A stretch of 64,000 nucleotides of DNA from Bacillus oleivorans (GCF_900207585.1 NZ_OAOP01000004.1:310001-374000); one strand, 5' to 3'; shown: positions 24,418 to 32,818, numbered from the stretch's first letter. Numbers and translations are program-made. The notes: generated from the letters alone by a model not told the origin.

Positions 24418-25203
24418 ATGAAAAATGAGAGGGAATCGAATTATTTCGTCAATTCAGTGGCTAAGGGGTTTGAAGTGCTGAAAGCGTTCGATTCAAATTC
24501 CACCTATTTAACCCTAAGTGATTTAGAAAAGAAAACTGGTATTAACAAAGCAACTGTTAGACGATTTGCTTTAACACTCGCTGATTTAGGCTATCTAAGG
24601 GTCCACCCAGGCAATAAATTTTCATTAAGCCCGAAAGTATTAGATTTAGGGGCACATTATCTTGAATCCTTATATCTCCCGGACCTAGCACACCCCATTC
24701 TTGTTAAAATTGCTGCGGAAGTTAAGGAATCAACCAATCTTGCTATTCTGGATCATACGGAAATTGTGTATATTTCAAGGGTTAAGGCAGCCGATCGAAT
24801 CATTGGCTCTACCTTACACATCGGATCAAGATTGCCTTACTATGCAACCGCATTAGGAAAAGCCCTGGTTGCCTGGCTGCCAGAAGAGGAAAGAAAAAAC
24901 CTGTGGAACTCAGTAAAAGTGGAGGCATATACACCCAAAACCATCACAGATTTCGATAAACTAGAAGAAGATTTTGAGAATTGCAGAGTGCGAGGCTATG
25001 CCGAGGGATGCGATGAGCTTGAGATTGGCCTTCGTTCGATCGCGGTCCCTATTTTCAACTGGCAGGGAGAGCCTATAGCCGCCATGAATATCTCCACCAA
25101 TTCGATGAGGTCATCAGAAGAGAAAATCAAAAATGTATACTTGCCTGCTCTTCTGGAAGGTGCGGAAGAATTGAATAGACAAGTGAGGTTTCATAAATTA
25201 TAA
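24418..25203 (+). CDS. IclR-family transcriptional regulator
   Basis: A 261-residue IclR regulator: N-terminal winged helix-turn-helix (FVNSVAKGFEVLKAF, then KTGINKATVRRFALTLADLGYL, about 10-65) and C-terminal ligand-binding domain (HIGSRLPYYATALGKALVAWLPEE, RGYAEGCDELEIGLRSIAVPIF). It is divergent from the scoAB-thiolase-permease operon and likely controls it in response to its substrate, as PcaR/KipR-like regulators do. The ATG follows AGAAGGAG. The ligand is unknown. Confidence 0.9.
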   Translation: MKNERESNYFVNSVAKGFEVLKAFDSNSTYLTLSDLEKKTGINKATVRRFALTLADLGYLRVHPGNKFSLSPKVLDLGAHYLESLYLPDLAHPILVKIAAEVKESTNLAILDHTEIVYISRVKAADRIIGSTLHIGSRLPYYATALGKALVAWLPEEERKNLWNSVKVEAYTPKTITDFDKLEEDFENCRVRGYAEGCDELEIGLRSIAVPIFNWQGEPIAAMNISTNSMRSSEEKIKNVYLPALLEGAEELNRQVRFHKL

Positions 25204-25204
25204 A

Positions 25205-25243
25205 AAAACGGGTATAAAGGCAAAAAACCTTTATACCCGTTTT
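25205..25243. terminator. Bidirectional terminator
   Basis: AAAACGGGTATAAAGG / CCTTTATACCCGTTTT with T and A runs on the outside; overlaps the last codons of the metallo-hydrolase gene. Confidence 0.85.
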
Positions 25244-25950
25244 ATTCCATTAATATTTTGTTCTGCTTCATCTATGGCACGCTCCATCGAATTACATGGT
25301 TCCCTCATCATTGGCCCATGACCGGTTGCAAGCAAAGAAGGTTGGTATTCGTATAATTTTTGTGCACTTGCCAAAGCAACTTGCTTGTTCCATGTGCCCA
25401 AAGCAGGGTATGGAAATGATGGACGAAGCTGACCAGCTACAGCGATACCTCCTTCTGTCTGAAAAGAGTCACCAGCGATCAAAGCTTTGTTCCGCGTGTC
25501 AAAAAAAGATATGGAACCGGGTGTATGTCCTGGAGTTGCCAACACAAGTAAAGACTTAATCCGGTCACCCTCTTGAATTAACATGTCTGCCTTTGTTTTT
25601 ACATGTTTAGGTATAGTTCCCCTTATTGGAGTTTGTGGCTCATCTATATCTAAAGTTAGGTCTCCCGATAACAGACGAGACTCTCGACTAGAAATATAGA
25701 ATTGGACATTAGGAAAAGCTTGTTTAATCGAATCGAGTCCTCCTATGTGATCGTGATGTGCATGGGTTAATGCAATTCTTGTAATTGGCTTATTAATCTT
25801 TGCAGCAGCTTCCATAATTCCCCGATAACTTTCAGAGATACCAGTATCAATCAACGTTAGTTCATCATCCTCTTCTACCAAATAACAATTTACAGACAAA
25901 GACTCGTTCTTAAAAAAAGTTATTTGGTACAACGAAGATTCTTGAATCAT
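25231..25950 (-). CDS. MBL-fold metallo-hydrolase
   Basis: Metallo-beta-lactamase-fold hydrolase of about 239 residues. The metal-binding signature is ALTHAHHDHIGGLD (about 65-78), with further ligands in LATPGHTPGSISFFD, LIAGDSFQTEGG and LLATGHGPM. Such proteins hydrolyse thioesters, lactones or phosphoesters; the closest general type is the glyoxalase II-like group. The start is uncertain: I place it at 25950 (MIQESSLYQITFF), but an in-frame GTG lies seven codons earlier. It diverges from a TetR regulator that may control it. Confidence 0.85.
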   Translation of the reverse strand: MIQESSLYQITFFKNESLSVNCYLVEEDDELTLIDTGISESYRGIMEAAAKINKPITRIALTHAHHDHIGGLDSIKQAFPNVQFYISSRESRLLSGDLTLDIDEPQTPIRGTIPKHVKTKADMLIQEGDRIKSLLVLATPGHTPGSISFFDTRNKALIAGDSFQTEGGIAVAGQLRPSFPYPALGTWNKQVALASAQKLYEYQPSLLATGHGPMMREPCNSMERAIDEAEQNINGIKRV

Positions 25951-26118
25951 TCTTATAATAAACACCCACACCTTTCAATAAATTAAAAATTCAATTAATG
26001 TACACCTTGTTCGTTATTGATTATAATGTTCATATATAGTAGAAACAATCTTCAATCTACGTCTATTTGTACGTTAACAGACAAAGTGCTGCGGATTGTT
26101 CAAAAAGGAGTAATCAAG

Positions 26119-26694
26119 ATGACTGAAAAAATAGCAGATAGACGAGTCAAACGTACTCGTACCATGCTTATTGATGCTTTACTTGATCTTATGATTGAGA
26201 AAGGATACGAACCCATAACTGTTCAAGATATCATTGATCGTGCTAATGTTGGAAGGTCAACTTTCTACTCCCATTATTCTGATAAGGAACAGCTCCTCTT
26301 AGACAGTATCTATCAGCTGCAGGATTACCTTGTGCAACAAAAAACAGAGTACCCAGCTCTAAATGAATGGAGACATTTCAAATTTGGGTTCAGCCTTGCG
26401 ATGCTGCAGCATGTACAGGGTTACAAACGGTTATATAGGGTAACTGTCGGAAAGCAAAGAGGAGCGATTGTGGAGCATCACATGAAACAAATGTTGGCGA
26501 AAATAATCCGTGATGACGTTGAGAGATTAATGGAGAATACGAATGTAATGATTCCACCTGAGATTGCGGTTGAATATATCGTAAGTACATTTTTTTCTTT
26601 GTTAACGTGGTGGATGGATCAAAATAATCCATGTTCAGCAGAAGAGGTAGATCGAATGTTTCACAAACTCACATTTTCCGGATTGTCTGGCTGA
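26119..26694 (+). CDS. TetR/AcrR-family transcriptional regulator
   Basis: A 192-residue repressor. The helix-turn-helix is ITVQDIIDRANVGRSTFYSH followed by YSDKEQLLLDSIYQLQ (about 33-70), and the C-terminal domain matches the TetR_C_7-like group (VEYIVSTFFSLLTWWM). Start at 26119 follows AAAGGAG with eight bases; codons upstream in the same frame are unlikely to be translated. It is divergent from the MBL-fold hydrolase with about 170 bases between, so control of that gene is likely. Ligand unknown. Confidence 0.9.
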   Translation: MTEKIADRRVKRTRTMLIDALLDLMIEKGYEPITVQDIIDRANVGRSTFYSHYSDKEQLLLDSIYQLQDYLVQQKTEYPALNEWRHFKFGFSLAMLQHVQGYKRLYRVTVGKQRGAIVEHHMKQMLAKIIRDDVERLMENTNVMIPPEIAVEYIVSTFFSLLTWWMDQNNPCSAEEVDRMFHKLTFSGLSG

Positions 26695-26706
26695 TCTTGA
26701 AAATAC

Positions 26707-26749
26707 AAAAGCACTCCATTTTGATTCACATACAAAATGGAGCGTTTTT
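26707..26749. terminator. Terminator between TetR and the PTS IIC-like gene
   Basis: CTCCATTTT / AAAATGGAG stem with A and T runs outside; can serve both converging genes. Confidence 0.75.
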
Positions 26750-26775
26750 CTACAAATTTAACGTTTCGTTCACTA

Positions 26776-27807
26776 TTACTGCACAACCATACGCAAATCT
26801 TCTTTTTTCACCCATCCTATTACCTTCAAACCTTGATAGATTGCGAGTGAAATAATAATAGGAAGAATCACACCAACCGCAATATAAATTGAAAAGACAA
26901 CTGCCCCTTGATTCGCCAAAATATTGATTGGAGCAATTAAGGAATTCAGACCAAGACCTGCAAGCTGATACGGAACTTGGAGGTTAAATATCATCGTTGC
27001 AATCGGCGCACAAACCACGGCGGCAATAAACGGCGGAATGACAAGACGCGGATTCTTTACGATATTCGGGAATTGAACCTTTGGTGTAATTAAGGATTGT
27101 GCGATATTAGCACCAATATCATTTTGTCTTAAAGACATCGCCGTGAATCCGGCAAATTGAGCAGTACACCCGATCAGGGCAGCTGCACTTGAAACCGGGT
27201 CAAGCTGCAAGGCTATCGCAATAGCAGCAGATGATGCCGGAGACATTAAGAAAATACTCCATACAAGAGAGATTACCATTGGTCCTAATAGAGGAGAACC
27301 TTCAACAGATGCCGCAATCTGGGCACTGAGCCATTCAAGTAAAGGTGTCGTAATCATTGCTAAAAACACGCCAGATACTCCCCCTGCAAGCACAGCCGCA
27401 AAGGGAATCGCCATCATATCGAGTTTCGTCTTTCCTGTTACACGCTTACCTACCCAAGTTGCAATCAAAGCCGCTAAAACCGCACTAAGCGGCTGCCCTG
27501 TTACTAAAGTAACGCCACCATCTTCCGTTAGCCGAACTGCACTAGCCCCAATCGAACTGCTGGCCATTGCACTAAAAATAACGAGTGTATTTCCGCCAAG
27601 CTGGTAAGCAATCCCCGCTCCAATCGCAGGCGCCAGCATAAGCTGTGTCGCTTTCCCAATCGTATTAAATCCTTCCCATCCGGTAAAGGTACCAAAAGAT
27701 TCGATTAAAAGGCCGATCCCAAGAGTAACCAATACAGCATTAGCAAGTCCTTGCGAAGCCTTATACGCACGGTCAACCAAATATTCCTTTGTAGATTGTT
27801 TCATCAT
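26776..27807 (-). CDS. PTS_EIIC_2-type permease (PfoR-like)
   Basis: A 343-residue integral membrane protein of the PTS_EIIC_2 family, related to the EIIC membrane part of phosphotransferase transporters and to PfoR of clostridia. Helices alternate with short polar loops; characteristic are GKATQLMLAPAIGAGIAYQL, GQPLSAVLAALIATWVGK and TAMSLRQNDIGANIAQSLITP. No EIIA or EIIB domain is attached and none is nearby, so it may act independently of PTS phosphorylation. The start at 27807 lies five bases after GGGGAG (an adjacent ATG at 27804 is equally possible). Substrate unknown. Confidence 0.78.
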   Translation of the reverse strand: MMKQSTKEYLVDRAYKASQGLANAVLVTLGIGLLIESFGTFTGWEGFNTIGKATQLMLAPAIGAGIAYQLGGNTLVIFSAMASSSIGASAVRLTEDGGVTLVTGQPLSAVLAALIATWVGKRVTGKTKLDMMAIPFAAVLAGGVSGVFLAMITTPLLEWLSAQIAASVEGSPLLGPMVISLVWSIFLMSPASSAAIAIALQLDPVSSAAALIGCTAQFAGFTAMSLRQNDIGANIAQSLITPKVQFPNIVKNPRLVIPPFIAAVVCAPIATMIFNLQVPYQLAGLGLNSLIAPINILANQGAVVFSIYIAVGVILPIIISLAIYQGLKVIGWVKKEDLRMVVQ

Positions 27808-27822
27808 GTATGCTCCCCTCAA

Positions 27823-28260
27823 GCTGAATCAAAATTAAGCTAACTTTCCATGAAAAAAATTATCTAACATATACGATATGTAATATATCGGAGTAAAAAA
27901 AAAAAAAAAAAATAAAAACCGACTCCAAAATGAGTGTTATTTTATGAGTCGAAAGGGTAAATCTATTAAATAATAGTAGTCCTTTTTGATCCCCTCTCTA
28001 TCAAATTTTTTATAATAGTATAATTGTTTTCAGACAAAGTCAATAATTATTTCAATTCTGATATATTTAAAACGCTTTCAATTTTGGGTTTTAAGTTTTA
28101 AATGGTTTTTTGTATTATTATTCCAAAATAGAAACGTCAAGAGACACAGGGACAGGTTTCTCGTCCCATAAAAAGTGCCTGCTTCCGCAATAATCCTTAA
28201 CTTGTGGACACAAGTAATGTAGGTAACCAATCTAATCTATTAAGCCCTGATAAATACAAA
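27823..28260. other. Intergenic stretch with a homopolymer tract and repeat copy
   Basis: No gene seen. It holds a run of 17 or more A around 27896-27912 (interrupted once by T), a likely slippage-prone tract, and at 28139-28170 a degenerate copy of the dispersed GGGACGGTTCT repeat (CAGGGACAGGTTTCTCGTCCC). Confidence 0.6.
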
Positions 28261-28293
28261 AGCAGACCTTGCATTTTTAGGCTAAGGTCTGCT
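28261..28293 (-). terminator. Terminator of the PyrR-controlled MFS gene
   Basis: AGCAGACCTT / AAGGTCTGCT, perfect ten-base-pair stem, with TTTTG on the minus side. Confidence 0.75.
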
Positions 28294-28301
28294 TTCCATT
28301 T

Positions 28302-29516
28302 CTACGCCTGAAGTTGGATTACAGATGCATTAGATGGCCTTTTCTTTAGGCTCAGCATAAAGATAAAGGATACACAATATAGGACAGCCAGGTAGGTCAT
28401 AGCCATGGTCATATCATAGTTTTGCAGTAGATAGCCTACGAGAATAGGTGATAATCCTCCTAATGCTCGTCCGAAATTAAAAATCGTGTTCGTGGCCGTG
28501 CTTCTAATTTGCACAGGATAATAACTGCTGATTAATGCCCCGTAGCCTGCAAACATTCCATTTGAAAAGAAACCTACAATGGCACCGCCAATTAATACAC
28601 CTGCACTGCCTTCTGCATAGGAATACAGAAATACCGCTGATGCTGAGGCCAGAAGGAAAATCCCGTAAGAACGTTTTGCCCCAAAACGATCCATAAATTG
28701 TCCAAAAGTCAGCATTCCTATAATCATTCCAACCGCTGTACTAATTGTCCAAATCGCTGAACTTGAAACTGATAATCCTTGTGATTGCTGCAGCATAGAC
28801 GGGAGCCAAATCATCAAGCCGTTATATCCAGCTATTTGAACAGTTGCCATTACAGCTAAAGCAATTGTAGTAAATGCTCTTCTAGGTGTATCAAACAATT
28901 GAAGCAGTTTTCCTTTCTCCTGTTTGTCTGCATCCTTTTTCTCCTTCCGGCTTGCCAGCCATTCTGGAGATTCATCCAAGTTTTTCCGGACAATATAAGC
29001 AAAAATAACGGGAAGGATTCCAACAAAAAACAAGGCTCTCCATCCTAAAGTTGGCAGAAGAATAGCGCTAAGCAGGGCTGCAAGAATGACACCGAATTGA
29101 GCACCAATACTTACATACGAAGACGCTCTTCCTTGTTTATGCTTTGGCCACGCCTCTGCTACGAGAGCCATTCCAATTCCATACTCTCCTCCGGCTCCAA
29201 GACCTGCAATAAATCTGGATGCATACACCTGCTCAATACTAGTAGCAAATCCCGTTAAAGCAGTACCTACTGCAAATAATATAATGGTATAAGTAAAAAT
29301 CCGTACGCGACCGAACTTATCTGCTAAAATCCCAAAGACGATTCCGCCCAGAAGCATTCCGATATTAGTAATAGAAGAAATCAGACCGCCCGTTGCCAAA
29401 TCAATGTTAAAATGGGCAACAATCATCGACATGGCAAAGGAAATAAACATAATGTCCATGCCTTCTAAAGTTAAGCCTGCGACTGATGCGACAACTGTTT
29501 TATTACGATAATTCAT
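28302..29516 (-). CDS. MFS transporter, aromatic acid:H+ symporter-like
   Basis: A 404-residue, 12-helix major facilitator. The first helix contains TLEGMDIMFISFAMSMIV and motif A is GGIVFGILADKFGRVRIF, with RFIAGLGAGGEYGIGMALVAEAWP in helix 4-5, a pattern of the AAHS / sugar-acid symporter branch that imports carboxylic acids. The start at 29516 (MNYRNKTVVASVAG) follows GGGTGG; an in-frame GTG four codons upstream overlaps it. Its leader carries a PyrR attenuator, so it is very probably regulated by uridine nucleotides and may import orotate, another pyrimidine precursor or a related compound. The substrate is inference. Confidence 0.85.
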   Translation of the reverse strand: MNYRNKTVVASVAGLTLEGMDIMFISFAMSMIVAHFNIDLATGGLISSITNIGMLLGGIVFGILADKFGRVRIFTYTIILFAVGTALTGFATSIEQVYASRFIAGLGAGGEYGIGMALVAEAWPKHKQGRASSYVSIGAQFGVILAALLSAILLPTLGWRALFFVGILPVIFAYIVRKNLDESPEWLASRKEKKDADKQEKGKLLQLFDTPRRAFTTIALAVMATVQIAGYNGLMIWLPSMLQQSQGLSVSSSAIWTISTAVGMIIGMLTFGQFMDRFGAKRSYGIFLLASASAVFLYSYAEGSAGVLIGGAIVGFFSNGMFAGYGALISSYYPVQIRSTATNTIFNFGRALGGLSPILVGYLLQNYDMTMAMTYLAVLYCVSFIFMLSLKKRPSNASVIQLQA

Positions 29517-29669
29517 CTTGTGTTCCACCCTCCAGCATGATTTTATTCGTCTCTTTCTGTTTGGAAGGAATGGACCTATAAACTGATTTCAAAATCAATC
29601 CATTCTCCTTTTAAGCCTCACCGGACTTGATTTAAAAGAGTTCTAGCCATAGTTAATCTTTTAAACATA

Positions 29670-29702
29670 AAAAATACCCTCCTGTCCAGAGGACAAAAGG
29701 GC
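29670..29702 (-). terminator. Attenuator terminator of the PyrR leader
   Basis: Minus strand CCCTTTTGTCC / GGACAGGAGGG, 11 pairs including two G-U, three-base loop, then TATTTTTT. Lies 150 bases before the transporter start codon. Confidence 0.82.
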
Positions 29703-29740
29703 ATAGATGTACATAAATATACAAAACAACATCCTATCAT

Positions 29741-29769
29741 TCCGCCACCCTTTTCAGCCTCTCTGGACC
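29741..29769 (-). promoter_or_regulatory. PyrR-binding anti-antiterminator
   Basis: Minus strand GGTCCAGAGAGGCTGAAAAG followed by GGTGGCGGA. The block TCCAGAGAGGCT is the hallmark loop of PyrR-binding sites in Bacillus pyr leaders, where UMP-bound PyrR stabilises this hairpin and lets the downstream terminator form. Placed immediately upstream of the terminator at 29670-29702, as in known pyr attenuators. Confidence 0.8.
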
Positions 29770-29784
29770 GAATTAAAAGGTACT

Positions 29785-29814
29785 ATTATGTTGATTTAAT
29801 ACTAGCATGTTCAA
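29785..29814 (-). promoter_or_regulatory. Sigma-A promoter of the PyrR-controlled transcript
   Basis: Minus strand -35 TTGAAC (29809-29814), 18-base spacer, -10 CATAAT (29785-29790). Confidence 0.55.
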
Positions 29815-29921
29815 AAATAGGTTTCAATACTAATACACTATTTCCAATAATATACTTATATTTCAATTACATACGAGGTAATTTCTTTTATTTTTGAGTT
29901 TTTACCAATACTGGGCTTTCA

Positions 29922-31169
29922 CTATACCGATTCATGGAATAAATCATGCTTTAATAACTTTTGAGTAATAGTTGGTAAAAGGATCTCTACAGTAGTTCCC
30001 TTATCTAAAATACTATGAACGAGTATTTCCCCTTTGTGACTTTCAATAATTTTGAAGCAAGTCATTAGTCCCAAACCTGTACCTTTTTCCTTCGTTGTAT
30101 AGAACGGTTCTCCAAGTGTGGGTATGCGCTCTTCAGGAATACCAATTCCTTCATCTTCAATACTAATAGAAATTTTCCCGTTCACTTTTTCCTTTGCTCT
30201 TATATTAATATTTCCACCCTTTGGCATAGCCTCAATCGCATTTTTTATAAGATTAAGGAAAACTTGTTTTAGTTGATTTTTTTCACAGCTGACCATAGGC
30301 AGATCACTATCAAAATCCAAAAAAATTTGCACATTGTTCAGCAGTAACTGGTTATTAACGAGAGTTATAATATCTTTAATCAATTCCCTGATATCCTGTT
30401 CCACAAAAACAGCAGTTGAGGGTTTGGCAAGAACTAGAAACTCTTCAACGATTGCATTAATCCTTTCCAACTCATCTAAAACAATACCAAAGTATTCTCT
30501 TTTATTATCATTGGTATTTAATAATTGGATAAAACCTTTTACAGAAGTTAACGGGTTCCGTATTTCATGAGCAACCCCAGCAGCCATTTGCCCTAACAAT
30601 GCAAGTTTCTCAGACTTTTGGATCATGCGATCGATTTGTTCCTTCCTTTCAGTAATATCCTTGCCGATGGAAAGTATCGCTTCTCCTTCACCAAATACAA
30701 TATAAAGGGAAGATACTTCAAAGTAGAATGTAGATCCGTCAAAACGCTTTAATTGATATTCAGTGCAATTTAAAGGCATTTTCATTTTCTTTATCTGCTT
30801 ATTTCTTTCCTCGATCCGGGGTTTATACTCATCAACACTAAAATCAAAAATAGACTTACCGATTATTTCTTCCTTACTGCGGGCTCTAACCATGGAAACA
30901 GTAGCATCATTTACATATAGAATTTTGTTATTACTGTGAATAATAACCGATTCAGGCAATGAATTGAGTAATTGTTTATAGCTATTTTTACTAGCACGAG
31001 CTTTTTTCCCAAAGTGTCGTGCTCTATCATATTGACATCCTACAAACCATGCAATAAGAGTGAACATATAAAAGTCAAATGTAAAGAATTTTTCACCGTA
31101 TATGACTTTCTGGTACAGGGTAAAAAGAATCGATATCATAACCAAGATAATTTGACCTGATTTATTCAT
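29922..31169 (-). CDS. PAS-domain sensor histidine kinase
   Basis: A 415-residue kinase. One or two hydrophobic segments at the N-terminus (QIILVMISILFTLYQ, FDFYMFTLIAWFVG), a PAS domain (about 60-175, ending ILSIGKDITERKE), HisKA domain with phosphoacceptor in AGVAHEIRNPLTSVKGF, and HATPase with NLIKNAIEAMP, EDEGIGIPEE and GTGLGL. The layout resembles sporulation kinases KinB/KinD/KinE of B. subtilis, which feed the Spo0 phosphorelay. No response regulator lies beside it, which fits an orphan phosphorelay kinase. Start at 31169 follows GGGGA; an ATG 15 codons earlier has no site. Confidence 0.88.
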   Translation of the reverse strand: MNKSGQIILVMISILFTLYQKVIYGEKFFTFDFYMFTLIAWFVGCQYDRARHFGKKARASKNSYKQLLNSLPESVIIHSNNKILYVNDATVSMVRARSKEEIIGKSIFDFSVDEYKPRIEERNKQIKKMKMPLNCTEYQLKRFDGSTFYFEVSSLYIVFGEGEAILSIGKDITERKEQIDRMIQKSEKLALLGQMAAGVAHEIRNPLTSVKGFIQLLNTNDNKREYFGIVLDELERINAIVEEFLVLAKPSTAVFVEQDIRELIKDIITLVNNQLLLNNVQIFLDFDSDLPMVSCEKNQLKQVFLNLIKNAIEAMPKGGNINIRAKEKVNGKISISIEDEGIGIPEERIPTLGEPFYTTKEKGTGLGLMTCFKIIESHKGEILVHSILDKGTTVEILLPTITQKLLKHDLFHESV

Positions 31170-31419
31170 GGATATTTGTCCCCGCAGAAGGTAAATTTTT
31201 CTATATAATAGCATACAATGAGACCAATGATTCCCCCAAAATTTATAATATAGTCAAAAATTTTCATTTTAGTAGTTCAAAAGTCTTTGTTTGTCTGGTT
31301 GGTTCTTTTAGCAAGATATCAACACCACTTACGGAGTTGGTAACGGTATTATAAGAGAAGATTAAAAAGTTTGGTAAGCTCAAAAATAGAAATAAGGGAG
31401 CACTTATAATAATAGAAAA
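31170..31419. other. Gene-free gap upstream of the PAS kinase
   Basis: AT-rich. I see no gene, RNA element or repeat here beyond the probable promoter region of the kinase. Confidence 0.5.
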
Positions 31420-31458
31420 AAGTGAGATGGTTGGATTAGTATATCCCCTATCTCACTT
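31420..31458 (-). terminator. Terminator after the VWA gene
   Basis: AAGTGAGAT / ATCTCACTT stem followed on the minus strand by TTTTTTC. It lies beyond the in-frame extension of the VWA gene ending at 31499. Confidence 0.7.
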
Positions 31459-31576
31459 ATATTAAGACTAATATTAATTACATCAAAGTCCATATTAGTC
31501 ATTGTTCTAATGCTTTTATGAAAGATTCAGTATTTAATTCACTGTCAGGAAAATTATATGCAACTAAACAATATTC

Positions 31577-32167
31577 CTAGCTCAATTTATTTCTTCTTTT
31601 CGTCACAGCCTCACAAACTACACCATACATACACCCCACACCTTCATTCGAAGCCTCAAAGTGAAAGGCATCTTCAGGTGAAATGCCAAATCGGCCCGCT
31701 TCTTTGCCCGCATCCATGTTGGCTGCCATGAAAATAAATTCCCAACTGTATTTTTCCTGCTGGTGCCGGATCAGTTCGTTGACTTTTTTATATGTGAATT
31801 CACGGCTTGCATTTTCATATCCATCCGTTGTAATAACGAATATCACTTTCCCCGGTCTTTGTTCTTCTTTCGTCTGTGACAGCCTGTGCCCCACATTGAT
31901 AATGGTTTTTCCGACTGCATCCAACAGGGCGGTCGACCCTCTCGTGAAATATTCCTTCTCTGTTAGTACCGCTTTGCTTGCATCGATTCCATCCCATAAC
32001 ACCTCATATTGGTCATCAAACAGAACAGTTGTAAGAATGGTTTCGCCTTCTAATTCGCACTGCCTTTTAATAAAGGAATTATACCCGCCGATTGTATCAC
32101 TTTCCAGTCCCGACATCGACCCGCTTCGATCGAGCAAAAAAATAATCTCAGTTAGCCTGTTATTCAT
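31577..32167 (-). CDS. VWA-domain protein
   Basis: A 196-residue von Willebrand factor A domain protein with no signal peptide. The metal-ion-dependent adhesion site is intact: IFLLDRSGSMSG near the start, the Thr in FTRGSTALLDAVG and the Asp in VFVITTDGYENAS. The start at 32167 (MNNRLTEIIFLL) has GGTAGG upstream; an in-frame ATG four codons earlier abuts AAGG. The reading frame continues after the TAG for 25 more sense codons. It is divergent from a helix-turn-helix protein gene with about 100 bases between. Cytosolic VWA proteins often act as scaffolds with partner ATPases or regulators; the function here is unknown. Confidence 0.83.
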   Translation of the reverse strand: MNNRLTEIIFLLDRSGSMSGLESDTIGGYNSFIKRQCELEGETILTTVLFDDQYEVLWDGIDASKAVLTEKEYFTRGSTALLDAVGKTIINVGHRLSQTKEEQRPGKVIFVITTDGYENASREFTYKKVNELIRHQQEKYSWEFIFMAANMDAGKEAGRFGISPEDAFHFEASNEGVGCMYGVVCEAVTKRRNKLS

Positions 32168-32195
32168 ATTGCCTACCATCCTTTTCTATTTGTCA

Positions 32196-32246
32196 TGGTA
32201 TAATCATAGCAACGATATTCCATGATTAGGTCGCCTGGAAAGCGAC
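32196..32246 (+). promoter_or_regulatory. Extended -10 promoter and leader hairpin of the HTH gene
   Basis: TGGTATAAT (TATAAT at 32199-32204) is an extended -10. Downstream, GTCGC / GCGAC (32230-32246) forms a small stem just before the CGGAGG ribosome site. Confidence 0.5.
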
Positions 32247-32265
32247 ATTTTCGGAGGTAGACCGT

Positions 32266-32760
32266 ATGCTTGATAAACAGCTTTTACTAGAGATTGAAAC
32301 ATATATAAACAACCATTTATCTATACTCAAGTTAAATGATCATATCGAACTCTACGCTCCAAAAGAGAGCATCCATTATGACCTTGAAGAAACTGAACTT
32401 GAAAACTTTATTAAATCAAAGCGAAAACCTACATTTACGCAGGTCTTGTTTCAATTTATAGACCAGAACGGAGCCAGTGATTCAGAAGTTTATAAAAAAG
32501 CCGGTATCGACCGAAGACATTTTTCTAAAATTCGTTCCAACTCAAACTACCATCCAAAGAAAAATACCGTGTTCGCTCTGGCCTTTGCATTAGAACTGAC
32601 TCTGGAAAAAACGGATGAACTTTTAAGCACCGCCGGGTATTCCCTCTCAGAAAGTGAGACCTCCGATTTGATCATTCAGTTTTGTCTGGAGAAAAAGATG
32701 TATGATATCGACCTTGTGAATCAGGCATTGGAGTATTTTAGTGAGAAACCGTTGATTTAA
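32266..32760 (+). CDS. Cro/CI-type helix-turn-helix protein, partner of the VWA gene
   Basis: A 164-residue protein. The N-terminal 70 residues are charged and unrecognised (HIELYAPKESIHYDLEE); the C-terminal half has a Cro/CI-like fold: SDSEVYKKAGIDRRHFSKIR, then KKNTVFALAFALELTLEKTDE and LLSTAGYSLSESE, the last typical of XRE regulators. Divergent orientation to the VWA gene suggests an autoregulated two-gene module. The ATG follows CGGAGG. I do not recognise a named family; action on DNA or RNA is inference. Confidence 0.75.
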   Translation: MLDKQLLLEIETYINNHLSILKLNDHIELYAPKESIHYDLEETELENFIKSKRKPTFTQVLFQFIDQNGASDSEVYKKAGIDRRHFSKIRSNSNYHPKKNTVFALAFALELTLEKTDELLSTAGYSLSESETSDLIIQFCLEKKMYDIDLVNQALEYFSEKPLI

Positions 32761-32818
32761 GTATTTCTCTTGTCTCCCTTTTATTGATCCATGCTCATCT
32801 ATAAAAATCTATAAAAAT

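Noticed and set aside
29670-29769. T-box or SAM riboswitch
   Set aside because: AGGGTGG occurs but without the ACCGCG core of a T-box, and no SAM-box blocks are present; the TCCAGAGAGGCT loop fits PyrR instead.
31683-32225. 180-codon plus-strand frame
   Set aside because: Antisense shadow of the VWA gene, which has an intact metal site and family resemblance.
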